Shown here: piece by piece, positions 20,860 through 30,325 of the stretch
How positions within the stretch are numbered: the stretch's first letter is position 1
How the letters are laid out: each line of letters opens with the position of its first letter
From: Trichobilharzia szidati
Taxonomy: Eukaryota > Platyhelminthes > Trematoda > Strigeidida > Schistosomatidae
Reading direction: 5' to 3'
Assembly: GCA_944472155.2 (NCBI GenBank)
Contig: OX235272.1
Location: forward strand, 1,348,354-1,412,353
DNA length: 64,000 bases
Program-made: the position numbers and the translations under genes
The notes under the pieces: generated by a model
Seen by the model: only the letters and a program-made list of their open reading frames with translations
What the model was told of the DNA's origin: nothing
The model's database searches: none

Positions 20860-21340
20860 GCAATGTGGCCACCATGTTAGGTAGTTCACCATCATGATAC
20901 ACCGCTCCGCGATTTGTTAGTATTAGATGATTGAAGGCAGCTGGCGGGAGGCCTTGGCTGCACATTGGTTTCTGGCTAGCTGTCATTAACACCAGTCAGC
21001 AAGGCGTATCTATAGTCTTGAAGGAACACACGTCACTTCTGAGATTCAAATCCACGTCATCCAGTGAATGCTGCAGTCATAGACGTCACCAATGAGCAAT
21101 GCAGTGTCGTGATTCAACTCATGTGGGAGTGTGGCACTCGGTGATCTGGATTCAAACCACAGAGGGGACGTGAGTTTCTTCAGGATTCCAGATACGCCTT
21201 ACCGACTGATTACTGTCAGCTAGCACGAAACCTAGTTACAGCGAAGTTCTCCTGCCGATCGCCTCCAAGCATCTAATATCAAGAATTCACAGTGAAATAC
21301 TCGGTCTGTGTGGACGATCCAGCTCCTGATACACTCACTT
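20860..21340. repeat. Internally palindromic repeat (left arm)
   Basis: 20940-21033 pairs with the reverse complement of 21166-21262: both include a CTAGCTGACAG/CTAGCTGTCA string and AAGGCGTATCT. The middle has two tRNA-like ATTCAAA boxes in opposite orientation (GAGATTCAAATCC and GGATTCAAACCAC). The right-arm partner is 33180-33650; another fragment lies at 22570-22650. Confidence 0.6.
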
Positions 21341-21469
21341 TGACGATGTCTCAAGGTATAACATAACATCATTACTACTGAATAGCTGCCCCAATGAATT
21401 TATTCAGAAGTGTATGAAACATCATGGAAAACATAAGAGCAGTGACGAATTTGATGAGAAAAACATGTA

Positions 21470-22110
21470 AAACACGAAATTCAAAGCTTCTTTAGCACTG
21501 CCGTATGAAGCAGGAGCATCAGAGGCCCCACGCACAATTCTCAATAAGGCTGGAATTAGGGAGGCATTTAAATTTTCTCGGCTTAAGGACCACACACATC
21601 CAACTAAGAAAATAACAAAATAGAGCTGATACCATGTAATAACCGTGAGGTCAGTTACATTGGTCAGTCCAAGTAGTAGATCACGATCAACTTGATAATT
21701 GAAACATTCTCACTTAACTAGACCTAGAATGAGAGACCCTGCTAAGTTAAAAAAAACGTAGAAGAAAGCTCAGTTATCACATTACATTCACTTGCATGTT
21801 ATCACGAAACAGTTATTGTGGGACATGATGAGAGTAATAGAAGATAATACAGTTAGGTGGAGTGAGAGAGACAGGTTAATCACTGAAGCTTTGTTCATTG
21901 AACCAACACCAGACACCTGCAATTGGAATGACGCAACGCATGTACCGGACATCTGAAGAGTTCCAGCCAACAACAAGGGGAACAGAGAGAAGAACATATA
22001 AATTGACAAGAAATGAGAGCGTTTGATTATTCTGGTATGATTATAAGGAGCAGTAAATTATGCTCAAACCGTCATCCAGTTATTAATACTACATCACTTT
22101 GTGATATTTG
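21470..22110 (+). pseudogene. PLE endonuclease linker and 3' end (left arm)
   Basis: LPYEAGASEAPRTILNKAGIREAFKF matches the linker of the PLE at 31580-31812 (IPYKKGTSETF...LSKTGIRMALK), then REVSYIGQSK, a GIY-YIG core with YIG preserved, is followed by a stop. The 3' part has the terminal core AGGAGCAGTAAATTATGCTC-AAACCGTCATC (22048-22078). Right-arm partner: 32400-33095, minus strand. Confidence 0.7.
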
Positions 22111-22569
22111 AAATAAACTTGTCTAATATGAAATTAAATTCTACCATAGTCACTAAGTTCTACTTACTTCTTATCCCATGGAAGTAGTGTAATTCTGTCA
22201 CAGAATTAAAGTCATGCATCAGAAGTCATCACAATATTAGGTTCGTGCGTGTGCCATTGTAGACAGGCGTAAGGATGTATATACTTAGCGAAATTACGCA
22301 TTCTTCCTTTCTCGTACTTCAGAAACTGACAAATCTATGAATCAGCCAGTGAAATTACTTCAGAGGTGGTGATATGTACTACTGATTGGTTGATTGATAT
22401 GAGTAGTTGTGAACCACACAGTCGAACCAGTGGTGCCTTTTGGTCGGATTAAAGTCATATATCACACCGGGCTGTCATTTCTGCAACGTAAAAATTCTTT
22501 GGCTTTGTGAGCAACTCCTGAGTAATAAATGAAAACGGATATGTATAATTAATCCATCGTATATAATCC

Positions 22570-22650
22570 AAACCAGATGGTTGGATGCAATCGGCATGAA
22601 GCCTTGGACCTAGATTTCGTGCTAGCTGGCACTTGTCAGCAAGACACGCA
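22570..22650 (+). repeat. Fragment of the palindromic repeat family
   Basis: ATGCAATCGGCATGAAGCC and TTTCGTGCTAGCTGGCA match the arm of the 20860-21340 repeat. Confidence 0.45.
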
Positions 22651-22769
22651 TTCAACACTAATTATTAACTAATTTCCAATCAAAATTAATCTAAATTTTC
22701 CGTCTGCACAAAAACCTACATTCGGTTTACGCAGATGGTTGTGACACATACCAGGTACAAAGGAGATCT

Positions 22770-22985
22770 CCATTAATGAATTCCGACCATTGAATTATTC
22801 GGATTTTACTGAAAGTGTATGGCGAGTTACACAGAAGGCCCTCTGTTCACCTAACAAAGAAAATCCAAGAACGATTATACTCACATGACAATATTCAAGT
22901 ACTAAGATGAATGCTGATTCATACTGACGTATTCGTTGATGAAGTGTCAGACGTTACCATTTGTAATATCACCTCTTATGTTAAA
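22770..22985 (+). pseudogene. CR1-like LINE fragment (uninterrupted relative of 26815-27360)
   Basis: CACAGAAGGCCCTCTGT, AAGAAAAT.CAAGAACGAT and CTCACATGACAAT match 26830-26900. The copy runs on through GATGAATGCTGATTCA where the other copy has a 367-base SINE insertion. It shows the empty state of that site. Confidence 0.7.
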
Positions 22986-23799
22986 TTCTGTTTGGGCATT
23001 TACTAAATCAGTTCCAACTTAAAAATTCTCCTTTTCTATCAAATAATTATTTTGCACAAAATTGTATTTCTAATAAGTATTTAGAGCACCTGAGTTCACT
23101 ACACAACATCAGCACACTTCTAAACTAATGAGGAATAGAAATGTTTACTTCTAAAATAACGCGGAATCATCTGCAAGATTTACATCGGTCATTACATTTT
23201 CACGTCTACCTGTGTAACTTGCAGATGACAAATATGATTCATGAATATGAGTTACCAGTGAGTCCGAGTAGGTAACTAGAATTCAGATGATTCTTCTTTC
23301 CCACTTGGATCTAACTTGCGACACTGTTGACGAGCACGGTCTCAAACAAGTGGCACGACCATCCGGTGTTCAGGCTGATGCCAGATCTTCTTAAATAAAC
23401 GTTTTATCAAGCCCTACATGCATTGCAATCAGCAGAAATGGTTAAACTTCGAAGACTGCCTTATTCAATTGGGTTTTCTAATGATTGATTATTTCATTGA
23501 GAAATCTTAATTTCTACAGGAAAAACTATGGCTAAAACTGCGAAGTGATTCCAGCTTTCTTCCTCCCGTGTAAGGCTGAGATGATTTTATAATTCTATGC
23601 AGTAGACATTTTGCATCTTTATATTTAACTCACTTGTAATAATATTGTGGTGGTGTGATACAGACAATCTGTCTCGACGGAATATGATTCTCACATATTC
23701 ACATAGTTCAATTCGCTATTATCAACAGAATAAGATGGATCTATTTTAACATTCTATTTGATGTTGAAGGCAGAATACTTTTCCCACAGTTATATACTG
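22986..23799. other. No gene recognised; left flank of the Merlin element
   Basis: AT-rich, no open frame with a family signature. The last eight bases (ATATACTG, 23792-23799) are the left TSD of the Merlin transposon. Confidence 0.4.
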
Positions 23800-24945
23800 G
23801 GAGAAGTACAAGAATAGAGTCCCAGGAGTGCGAACGCTCATATGACCTTGAACGCTTGCCAGTCGTTGGTTGAGGAAACTTACCATTATTCTAGCGCGAA
23901 AATGAACGCTGTTCATTAGCTCAGATGCAAATTCCATCCAGATCACGTTTTCCAGTACTGCTTAGATAATGGATTGATAGGACATACTCGGAGATATGGA
24001 TGTGGTGCTTCCATGATCCTCCAGTCGTATACCCAGGTCACTAACGGATACGTATTGAGATGAACACAGTGTAGGAAGCGAATAAGTGTACGTTCTGGTA
24101 AATGACACTTGGTTAATTGTCTTCTAGGAACTTTCTTTGAGAAGTCGAAACTGTCTTTGACCAATATTCTGTTTCTGTGTCATCACTGGATTTTGAAGTC
24201 CGGCGTGAGATCAACTGCCACTCAAACAGATAATACATTGACGTCTACTGTGCAATGGTTCCGATTTTTTCGAGATTTGGCGTCATGAAGAATGAACAGT
24301 ATTATACAAGTTTTGGGAAGAGTCGGCGTTGTGGTTCATATCGACGAAACGGTCCTTATTAAAAGGAAATATAATCGGGGACGTGCTAGAGCAGATAACG
24401 TTTGGGTATTGGGATTTACGACACCCAAATTCGAAAAGGATTTATTGAGCTTATTCAAGATGGGAGTGCTGACACTCTTCTCTCAGTTATCCAGAGACTC
24501 GTCTTGCCAGTCACTACCATTCACACGGATGAATGGGCAGGATATAACCGATTGTCGCAACTGGGATATATACATCATCGAGTCAACCATTCGGATGACT
24601 TCGTCGACCTCAGAACCGGTACTCATACCAATTCAATCGAGGGTTTTTGAGGAAGACTAAAAAATAGAATCAGAGCTATCAGTGGATCTCAAAACCAAGT
24701 TATTTTCAGTCATCTGGATAAGTATATGTATAGAAATTTGTTTAATTTAAAAACTGAAACCCCTCATCATAATTGGGCGATTTTTTATCTTGTATTAGAC
24801 AAAAATACCCTGTTTAATGTTTTTATCATGCTTTTTTATGTAAATATACATAACATTTTATGCAAAATCCTCATTTTTCCTGATTGGTTGGGTCAGGGTC
24901 ACTTGTGCATTCGCATCCCTTGGGACTCTATTGTAGAACTTTGCC
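23800..24945 (+). mobile_element. Merlin (IS1016/IS1595-like) DNA transposon with terminal inverted repeats
   Basis: Terminal inverted repeats: GGAGAAGTACAAGAATAGAG at the left end and, reversed, GGCAAAGTTCTACAATAGAG at the right, both followed by TCCCA and a further similar stretch. An 8-base duplication ATATACTG flanks it (23792-23799 and 24946-24953), and 8-9 bases is the known Merlin TSD length. The 1146-base element holds one broken transposase reading frame. Merlin elements are known from schistosomes. This copy is non-autonomous now. Confidence 0.9.
23904..24760 (+). pseudogene. Merlin transposase (DDE), broken
   Basis: DDE transposase that cuts and pastes the Merlin element. The N-terminal part has a zinc-ribbon-like CQYC/CLDN...CGASM...CRKRISVRS string (23955-24125) followed by GTFFEKSKLSLTNIL. 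The catalytic core shows VVHIDET (first D at 24343-24345), TIHTDEWAGY (second D at 24538-24540) and TNSIEGF (E at 24639-24641), so all three acidic residues are still there. Breaks: stops in the N-terminal part and at about 24283, a one-base deletion near 24412 that shifts the frame after WVLG, and TGG to TGA right after the glutamate motif (EGF-stop-GRLKNRIR). Confidence 0.88.
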
Positions 24946-25271
24946 ATATACTGCATTAACAAAAGAATACTACGTATATTTGCACATTCTATTTCATGTC
25001 GTTTGATATTAACCGAAATCACACACTTAGTGGTTGGTTTAAGAATATAAACTGCAGATTTATAAAAAGCGGTTTGATTAATGAAAAATATACCTTGGCT
25101 TCTGTGTCTTGCTTTTTGTTGTTACAGTATCATCTACATATCTTCTACAGAAGGGCAAACAATCACCAATCATATCTCTAGCCTGTATTTCAATGTCAGC
25201 TAATAATTGTGCTTATGGACTTTCCATAACGACGTCATCCATTTTTCAAAAGTGAAATGAACGTAGTCAGT

Positions 25272-25498
25272 TTTTTTTGCTTCACGTTCCCAGTGGAATA
25301 TAGGGCTTCAAGCTAGCGGCTTGAAGTTTCTGTAGCAGTGTTTATTTTTACAGGATGGAGTTGCTAGCCTCATGCCCAACCTTTTCTCATCAGCATTATT
25401 TCTGGCTTAGCGAGGTATAGGAGTGCGTTGGCCAGGGGTCGAACCCCTGACCATGTGCATGGTCGGCGAGCGTCCTAACCGCTATGCCACCGACGCTC
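25272..25498 (-). mobile_element. tRNA-headed SINE, type B, with TSD
   Basis: The flanks are AACGTAGTCAGT (25260-25271) and AACGTTGTCAGT (25499-25510), one mismatch in 12. On the minus strand: a GAGCGTCGGTGGCATAGCGG head, a GGGTTCGACCCC B box, the GAGGCTAGCAACTCCATCC middle and the RTE-type tail ending GGGAACGTGAAG. Length 227 bases. Confidence 0.85.
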
Positions 25499-26265
25499 AA
25501 CGTTGTCAGTATTCCACCTGAATTTCTCTCATTCTCACAGAAATTACTCCAACAGATAGATGCTTGTGACCAGATTGTTCAAAATGTGTTGCGGAAATAC
25601 ATAACATTTTTTGAAATAAACGCAGTTTTTTATTAAATAATGCTGGTATTTAGCATATTCAATGGAAATAACTTTACTTCGGAGAATTCGCTGCCTATAA
25701 TTATTAGAACGCGCAGTTTAAAAAACATTTTCGCTCTAAAATAATGGATAGTTTCAACCGCCATTTAAGCAGTTTTTATAAAACAGATAAGGGTGGACAA
25801 AAATTACAACTTTCTAAAAATAGTTTCAGAAAAAAAAATTTTTAAAAAGCGTTATGAAAGGTAAAATAATAATTATCAGTGAGTTTTGAGCATAATTTTG
25901 GTTTCTCAGGACAAGTGAGATTTTTAAAGGGCATAACCTTTACTTAGCGCGATCTCCTTTACTGAGTTTAGTTTAATCATACTCATATTGGCTGCTTGCT
26001 TAAACTTTGGGTTCCCAAAATTACTCTCTCCCATTAGTTCACATATTGCTTCGATTTTGATCCTTTATTTTTGTCCTAATCAATCACATATATCTTCAAA
26101 TTGTACTAAAATCTTTTCAAGCTATCACATTGAGTCATTCTCAAGAAATGTGGAAAAAATAACATCACTCTGGTTGACAGTGTTCATTAAAACGTACACA
26201 AATTAATCATATGACTGTCCCTGAGGTAGTTTGATACTAACTGTAGATCTCTACCAAATAAACTG
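25499..26265. other. No gene; one foldback-stem fragment
   Basis: 25560-25610 (GTGACCAGATTGTTCAAAAT then GTGTTGCGGAAATACAT) matches the foldback stem at 7750-7785. The rest is AT-rich. The open frame at 25988-26206 has no family signature. Confidence 0.45.
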
Positions 26266-26269
26266 AACT

Positions 26270-29090
26270 AATTGTGATCTCTAAATTCCTCAAATGTATA
26301 TCGAAGTGCTGGTGTTCTAGCAATACCAGAGACTTGGCTTCACCAGTAGTATGACGGTGACTTAATTACACTAAATAGATGTAAGGTTTTCCGTCAGGAT
26401 AGACACAGTGCATAGAAAACGTATAGCGGAGGGGTCTAAATCTAATCGTGTAAGTTTTAAGTGTTCCAGTGGCAATATAGACTGTATCACTGTTAGGTGT
26501 CACCCAAAGCACTTAGGTAAACATGTTTATGTGACTCCAGACTACGGTTCCTCTGATATATTTTTCATCTCCGCCGCGTTTGCTGAATTTGCTGCTCCTG
26601 TTTCGAGAAATTACTTGTCCATAGTCTGTGGGGACTTTGATTCTCACGATTACAGCTTTCTCATATCACTTTGTCATGAGAACCTTGTCAAATTCAAAAC
26701 CCGTCTGGACAAAACCTTGTACTTGGTTTTCCCAAACGATCGTGACATAGACGAGGTGCGAACGAGAGCTTCCTTGCTGGATTCTGTCCACTACATTATT
26801 TGTATTTTACTGAAAGTGTTCCACAATTTACACAGAAGGCCCTCTGTAAACTTGATAAAGAAAATTCAAGAACGATCCTACTCACATGACAATTTTCAAG
26901 CAATAATATGAAGGTAGTTAGGTAGTTACCTGGGGTTCTAGTGAGAAGTCTTGATCAGTAGGGTACAGCAGGTCAGGTGTGAGGACAAATACTCGCCGAA
27001 AACATTGGCTAGGGGTCACACTATGTCGTGAATTGGCAGAAGTTAGAATTCATGGGCCATTGGATCGGTTCCCAGTGGACTGATGGTATACGAACTCGCC
27101 TTGTAACCAGAAGGTCCTAGGTTCGAATCCCAGTGGGAGCGTACTGATGAAGAGTCCCAAACTAGGCTGAAGAAACAGCTGTCCAGTACTCCTAGGTTTT
27201 CCAATGGTTCTCTAACTAATGTCAGCTCATGATGAAAATTCTGCAACCAATCAACCAAATCCCTACAAACCAACACTTGAATAATATGAATGTTGATTCA
27301 AGCGACTCTGACCAATGCTTTGATTAGGTGTCAGACATTACTATCTCTTATATCACCTCCTATCTCAAAAACTCTTCGGAAATTAGCTGTCGTACCGAAA
27401 CAATGTTCACCAGATTCAACAGAAACTCTTCTCCATAAATGGAAGTGCTTAGAAGAGAGAAATAAAATCTGTATAAATCAAATGATAACGCTGGTGTTTG
27501 AAGAATAAACTCTGATAAAGTCTGAAATACGGAGACTGACTGGGATATGTAATGAAAAACTGTTATCATGTAAGAATGCTTCTAACATCTGGAAACCTTC
27601 CATTCAATAAACAAGCAAAAAAACAAGTTTCAGTTCGTGCTTTTTCTGATGTAAATGTCTTAAATCGTTCTTTTATAATGCAGCAAGCCAACATGACTGG
27701 ATCTGATGTTTGTAGTCACGTAAGTGGTCATTTCCCTGGTTATAATGAAAAGAATGTATTATCATGTTTCAAATCCTATAATTCATCACACAGCCTAGGT
27801 CCCGATGGTGTACCAAATAGTGTGATTCAAAACTGTGTTGATATTTTGTATCATCCTCTTACACAAACCTCTAATGCATCATTTCACAATGATACACTAC
27901 CTGTTCCCTGAAAGGAAATAAAGGTGGTACCTGTACCAAATTCATCTTTTGGATCAGGTCTAGAGTTTTGGCTATTTGCAATCACGTCTTCATTTTCGAA
28001 AAGTATGGGGAGGTTTCTCTTGCATGTTCTTAAACCTTCTTTGAAATATTTTGATGAACCTAGAGCAGTTCGCTTACAAATGAGGCAGAAGCACTTTAGA
28101 TACTGTCGTCGTACTCCATCCCAATATTGTTTCAGGCCTTTGATAAAGGCGCAAATTTCGCTTGAGCCTCCTTTTTAGACTACACTGCAATATTCGACTC
28201 TATTCCTAGAGCATTCTTACTGAGCAAGTTGATTTCAGCAAGTACTGAAGTTTGGGGCACAACATGGCCGTCCTATTGTTTTCAACAGAAAGTCCCCCAC
28301 CTGTACGCTAACGGAAACTGGTGTCCCTCAAGGTGCTGCTCTCTCTCTTTCTATTTGCATGACTTTCCATATTCTCCCAAAGTTCATTTGATATGCCAAC
28401 GATCTAGCCATTTCTGTGACAATAATTTCTCAATTCTGTGGTTCTTATATGATGAGTAGATTCTTATCTGAAATTAAAAAGTGGTCTTACTCAAATTGTG
28501 TTAAGCTAAATCCATCTAAACGTCATCCTGCTGATTTCGGTTTCAAATTTGAACAAGGCCTGCGTGAAGTGGTTCAGTTTAATGATTCCTGACGGCACTG
28601 GAATAGGGAGTATATCAAATAGCTCTCATCGGGGCATCAGTTTCTCGTCGAATCTCTGTTGGTCGTCTGATATCCTATTGATTTCTAAGGAGGTGTTTCT
28701 TTTTTCTTATTACATAACGACGTCGAGACTTCCTGCTAGCATAATTCAACCTCTTCTCTTACAATTTATTGATTTGTGTATTCTGACCATTCTTCCTTTT
28801 TGTTCGCCCCACTTATTCTTCCCTGGACCTTACAGAAAAGACTGTATCACGTTACCTAGAACACTGAAGGCTATAAGTAGGGTTAGTGGTTTACCTTTGA
28901 CTCAACTGACTGACATTATTGTAAAAAGGCGATTCAATATTTGCAAGCAGTTAACTAAAGTTATGTTGTTTGATACAGAACGTCCCCTTTATTCACACAA
29001 ATACTATAAGCAGTTTCATTACGAGAACAAATTCTGTTTTTCATATCTCACACATTTATAAAATCGAACAATCTGCGCCTGGTTTGTTTT
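26270..29090 (+). pseudogene. CR1-like LINE with endonuclease and reverse transcriptase, broken by a SINE and frameshifts
   Basis: The most complete CR1-type copy in length. The N-terminal endonuclease region shows PETWLHQ (about 26325) and, in another frame, RIAEGSKSNRVSFKC through VCGDFDSHD (26408-26911). The linker ends in HRRPSVNLIKKIQERSYSHD. After the SINE (26913-27279) the protein resumes with LNRSFIMQQANMTGSDVCSHV and YNSSHSLGPDGVPNSVIQNC (27552-27911, RT fingers), then GVPQGAALSL in another frame near 28320, and the thumb region SSNLCWSSDILLISKE...LPASIIQPLLLQF (28549-29061). The catalytic YADD motif near 28390-28400 is decayed. At least four frame changes make it a dead copy. Confidence 0.82.
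26913..27279 (+). mobile_element. Hammerhead SINE, single copy with 11-base TSD
   Basis: AATAATATGAA occurs at 26902-26912 and 27280-27290. The insertion is 367 bases. The tRNA-like part includes CTCGCCTTGTAACCAGAAGG and GGTTCGAATCCC (27120-27132). The hammerhead part has an intact CTGATGA (27144-27150), a stem II region GTCCCAAACTAGGC and GAAAC (27172-27176). The 3' end continues CAGCTGTCCAGTACTCC...GATGAAAATTCTGCAACC and CCCTACAAACCAACACTT. The copy at 22770-22985 is the uninterrupted target. The order tRNA-hammerhead-tail recalls the schistosome S-alpha SINE family, reported to encode a hammerhead ribozyme. Confidence 0.88.
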
Positions 29091-29169
29091 AATAACGTTG
29101 CTAATTCACCTAACTGACAATGTAGAACTTACTTCATACTAGAGGAGCATGATTAGGTTCCCTTGTACT

Positions 29170-29450
29170 ATCTGAGATGTTGTTAATTATGCTTTAATAT
29201 TACTCTGATGAAGCGATTAGCGACGTTCAGTTGCGAGACGTGAGGTTTCCATTGAGAAATACGAAATCTTCTTTGAAAATGCATATCATGTACCCATTGC
29301 CGAAATTTTTCAAACTCTTAAATGTAAACTTGGTCTGGATATACTTAGAATATTATGTGTTTGTGGAAGAACACCTCACAGAATTATTGGAGGGATTAAT
29401 TTTCTTGAAATATGTGAATCATTTGATACGGGGTGCGGGAAGTTGATGTT
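29170..29450 (+). repeat. PLE terminal repeat fragment with hammerhead-like core
   Basis: CTGATGAAGCGATTAGCGACG...GCGAGAC (29207-29243) followed by TTTCCATTGAGAAATACGAAAT is the inverse of the terminal repeats at 9440-9990 and 13010-13235. The CTGATGA half is intact here; the second half is GAGAC instead of GAAAC. Confidence 0.55.
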
Positions 29451-29599
29451 TCTAACATAACTCGTATTGAGAAGATAACTAGGAAAACATCTCTGTGGTG
29501 TATTTTGCTGACTGATAATGGTATTATGTATTATGTTAACAGGAAGCGTTCACTTACTAAGATGTGATTCACACAAGTCTTCATGTAATTCACATAATC

Positions 29600-29690
29600 A
29601 CACAACTTTAGATAATAATAATAATAATTTACTTTATTCCAAAAACAGTACTTATAATACAGAATGGAATTCTCAGCATTTGTTATCTTT
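29600..29690 (-). repeat. CR1-type tail fragment
   Basis: AAT repeats followed by TTTATTCCAAAAACAGTACT and GGAATTCTCAGCATTTG is the reverse complement of the CR1-type 3' end. It may be a truncated LINE or a truncated type A SINE. Confidence 0.6.
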
Positions 29691-29699
29691 TCATACCGA

Positions 29700-30114
29700 A
29701 CTATCTATAAAGCAACTACTTCTGCTTTCTAACATCGTTTGAATTATTAATTCTACTGAGATGTGTCAGTAATCAGTTTTTAACATTCTCTGCTTAGTGC
29801 AGTGCAATTAGTGCTTGACAGAACGCTTAGTTAGGTATATTCAGCGTTTCTGTACAACTGACGCTGGTATCGTAGAATCCACAGTCACACATTAAGGAAT
29901 CGGATATCCTTTGTACTGGTGTACAGCACAGTTAAGATAGATTCCCACAGTTTATTCAGTCCTTACTGACGACGTATATATTTAATATACTACGAAGGGC
30001 AAACGAACAGTAAGGCTTCAAAGCGGTTACTCAGCTTTGTCATCCTTTCACCTATATATAAACAAGAATTATAACCAGAACTGTATGCGTTTGAGTGATC
30101 AGATTGTTTGAAAT
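29700..30114. other. No gene; spacer next to the right arm
   Basis: 30085-30114 begins a foldback-stem-like piece (GTGATCAGATTGTTTGAAAT). Nothing else recognised. Confidence 0.35.
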
Positions 30115-30325
30115 ATAGTAGTATATATCATCAACTGTGAAGTATTTGCACTAACTGCTTCATAGATTCTTCAGTTTCTGATGCATGAAAAAGGCAGAAT
30201 GCACGATTCGGCATGCACATCCTTATATCTGTCTGCGATGGCACACACATGGACCTAAGATTGTGATGACTACTGACGCATGACTTTAATTCTGTGACAG
30301 AACTACACTACTTTTATAGAATAAG

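Larger units (their letters stand above)
13765..22395. repeat. Left arm of a large inverted repeat
   Basis: Matches the reverse complement of 30115-39430 along its length. Anchor pairs seen: 13800-14030 with 39190-39420; 14110-14700 with 38560-39180; 15020-15200 with 37980-38150; 15490-15780 with 37390-37680; 16918-16987 with 36421-36490 (identical over 70 bases); 17019-17237 with 36171-36389; 19200-19860 with 34860-35470; 20404-20433 with 34244-34273; 20860-21340 with 33180-33650; 22165-22390 with 30115-30325. A CR1 LINE insertion (about 17893-19160) is private to this arm. Confidence 0.85.

Noticed and set aside
26990..27135. tRNA-Thr-like gene (CTTGTAACC)
   Set aside because: It is part of a 367-base SINE with TSD and recurs in every copy of the family.
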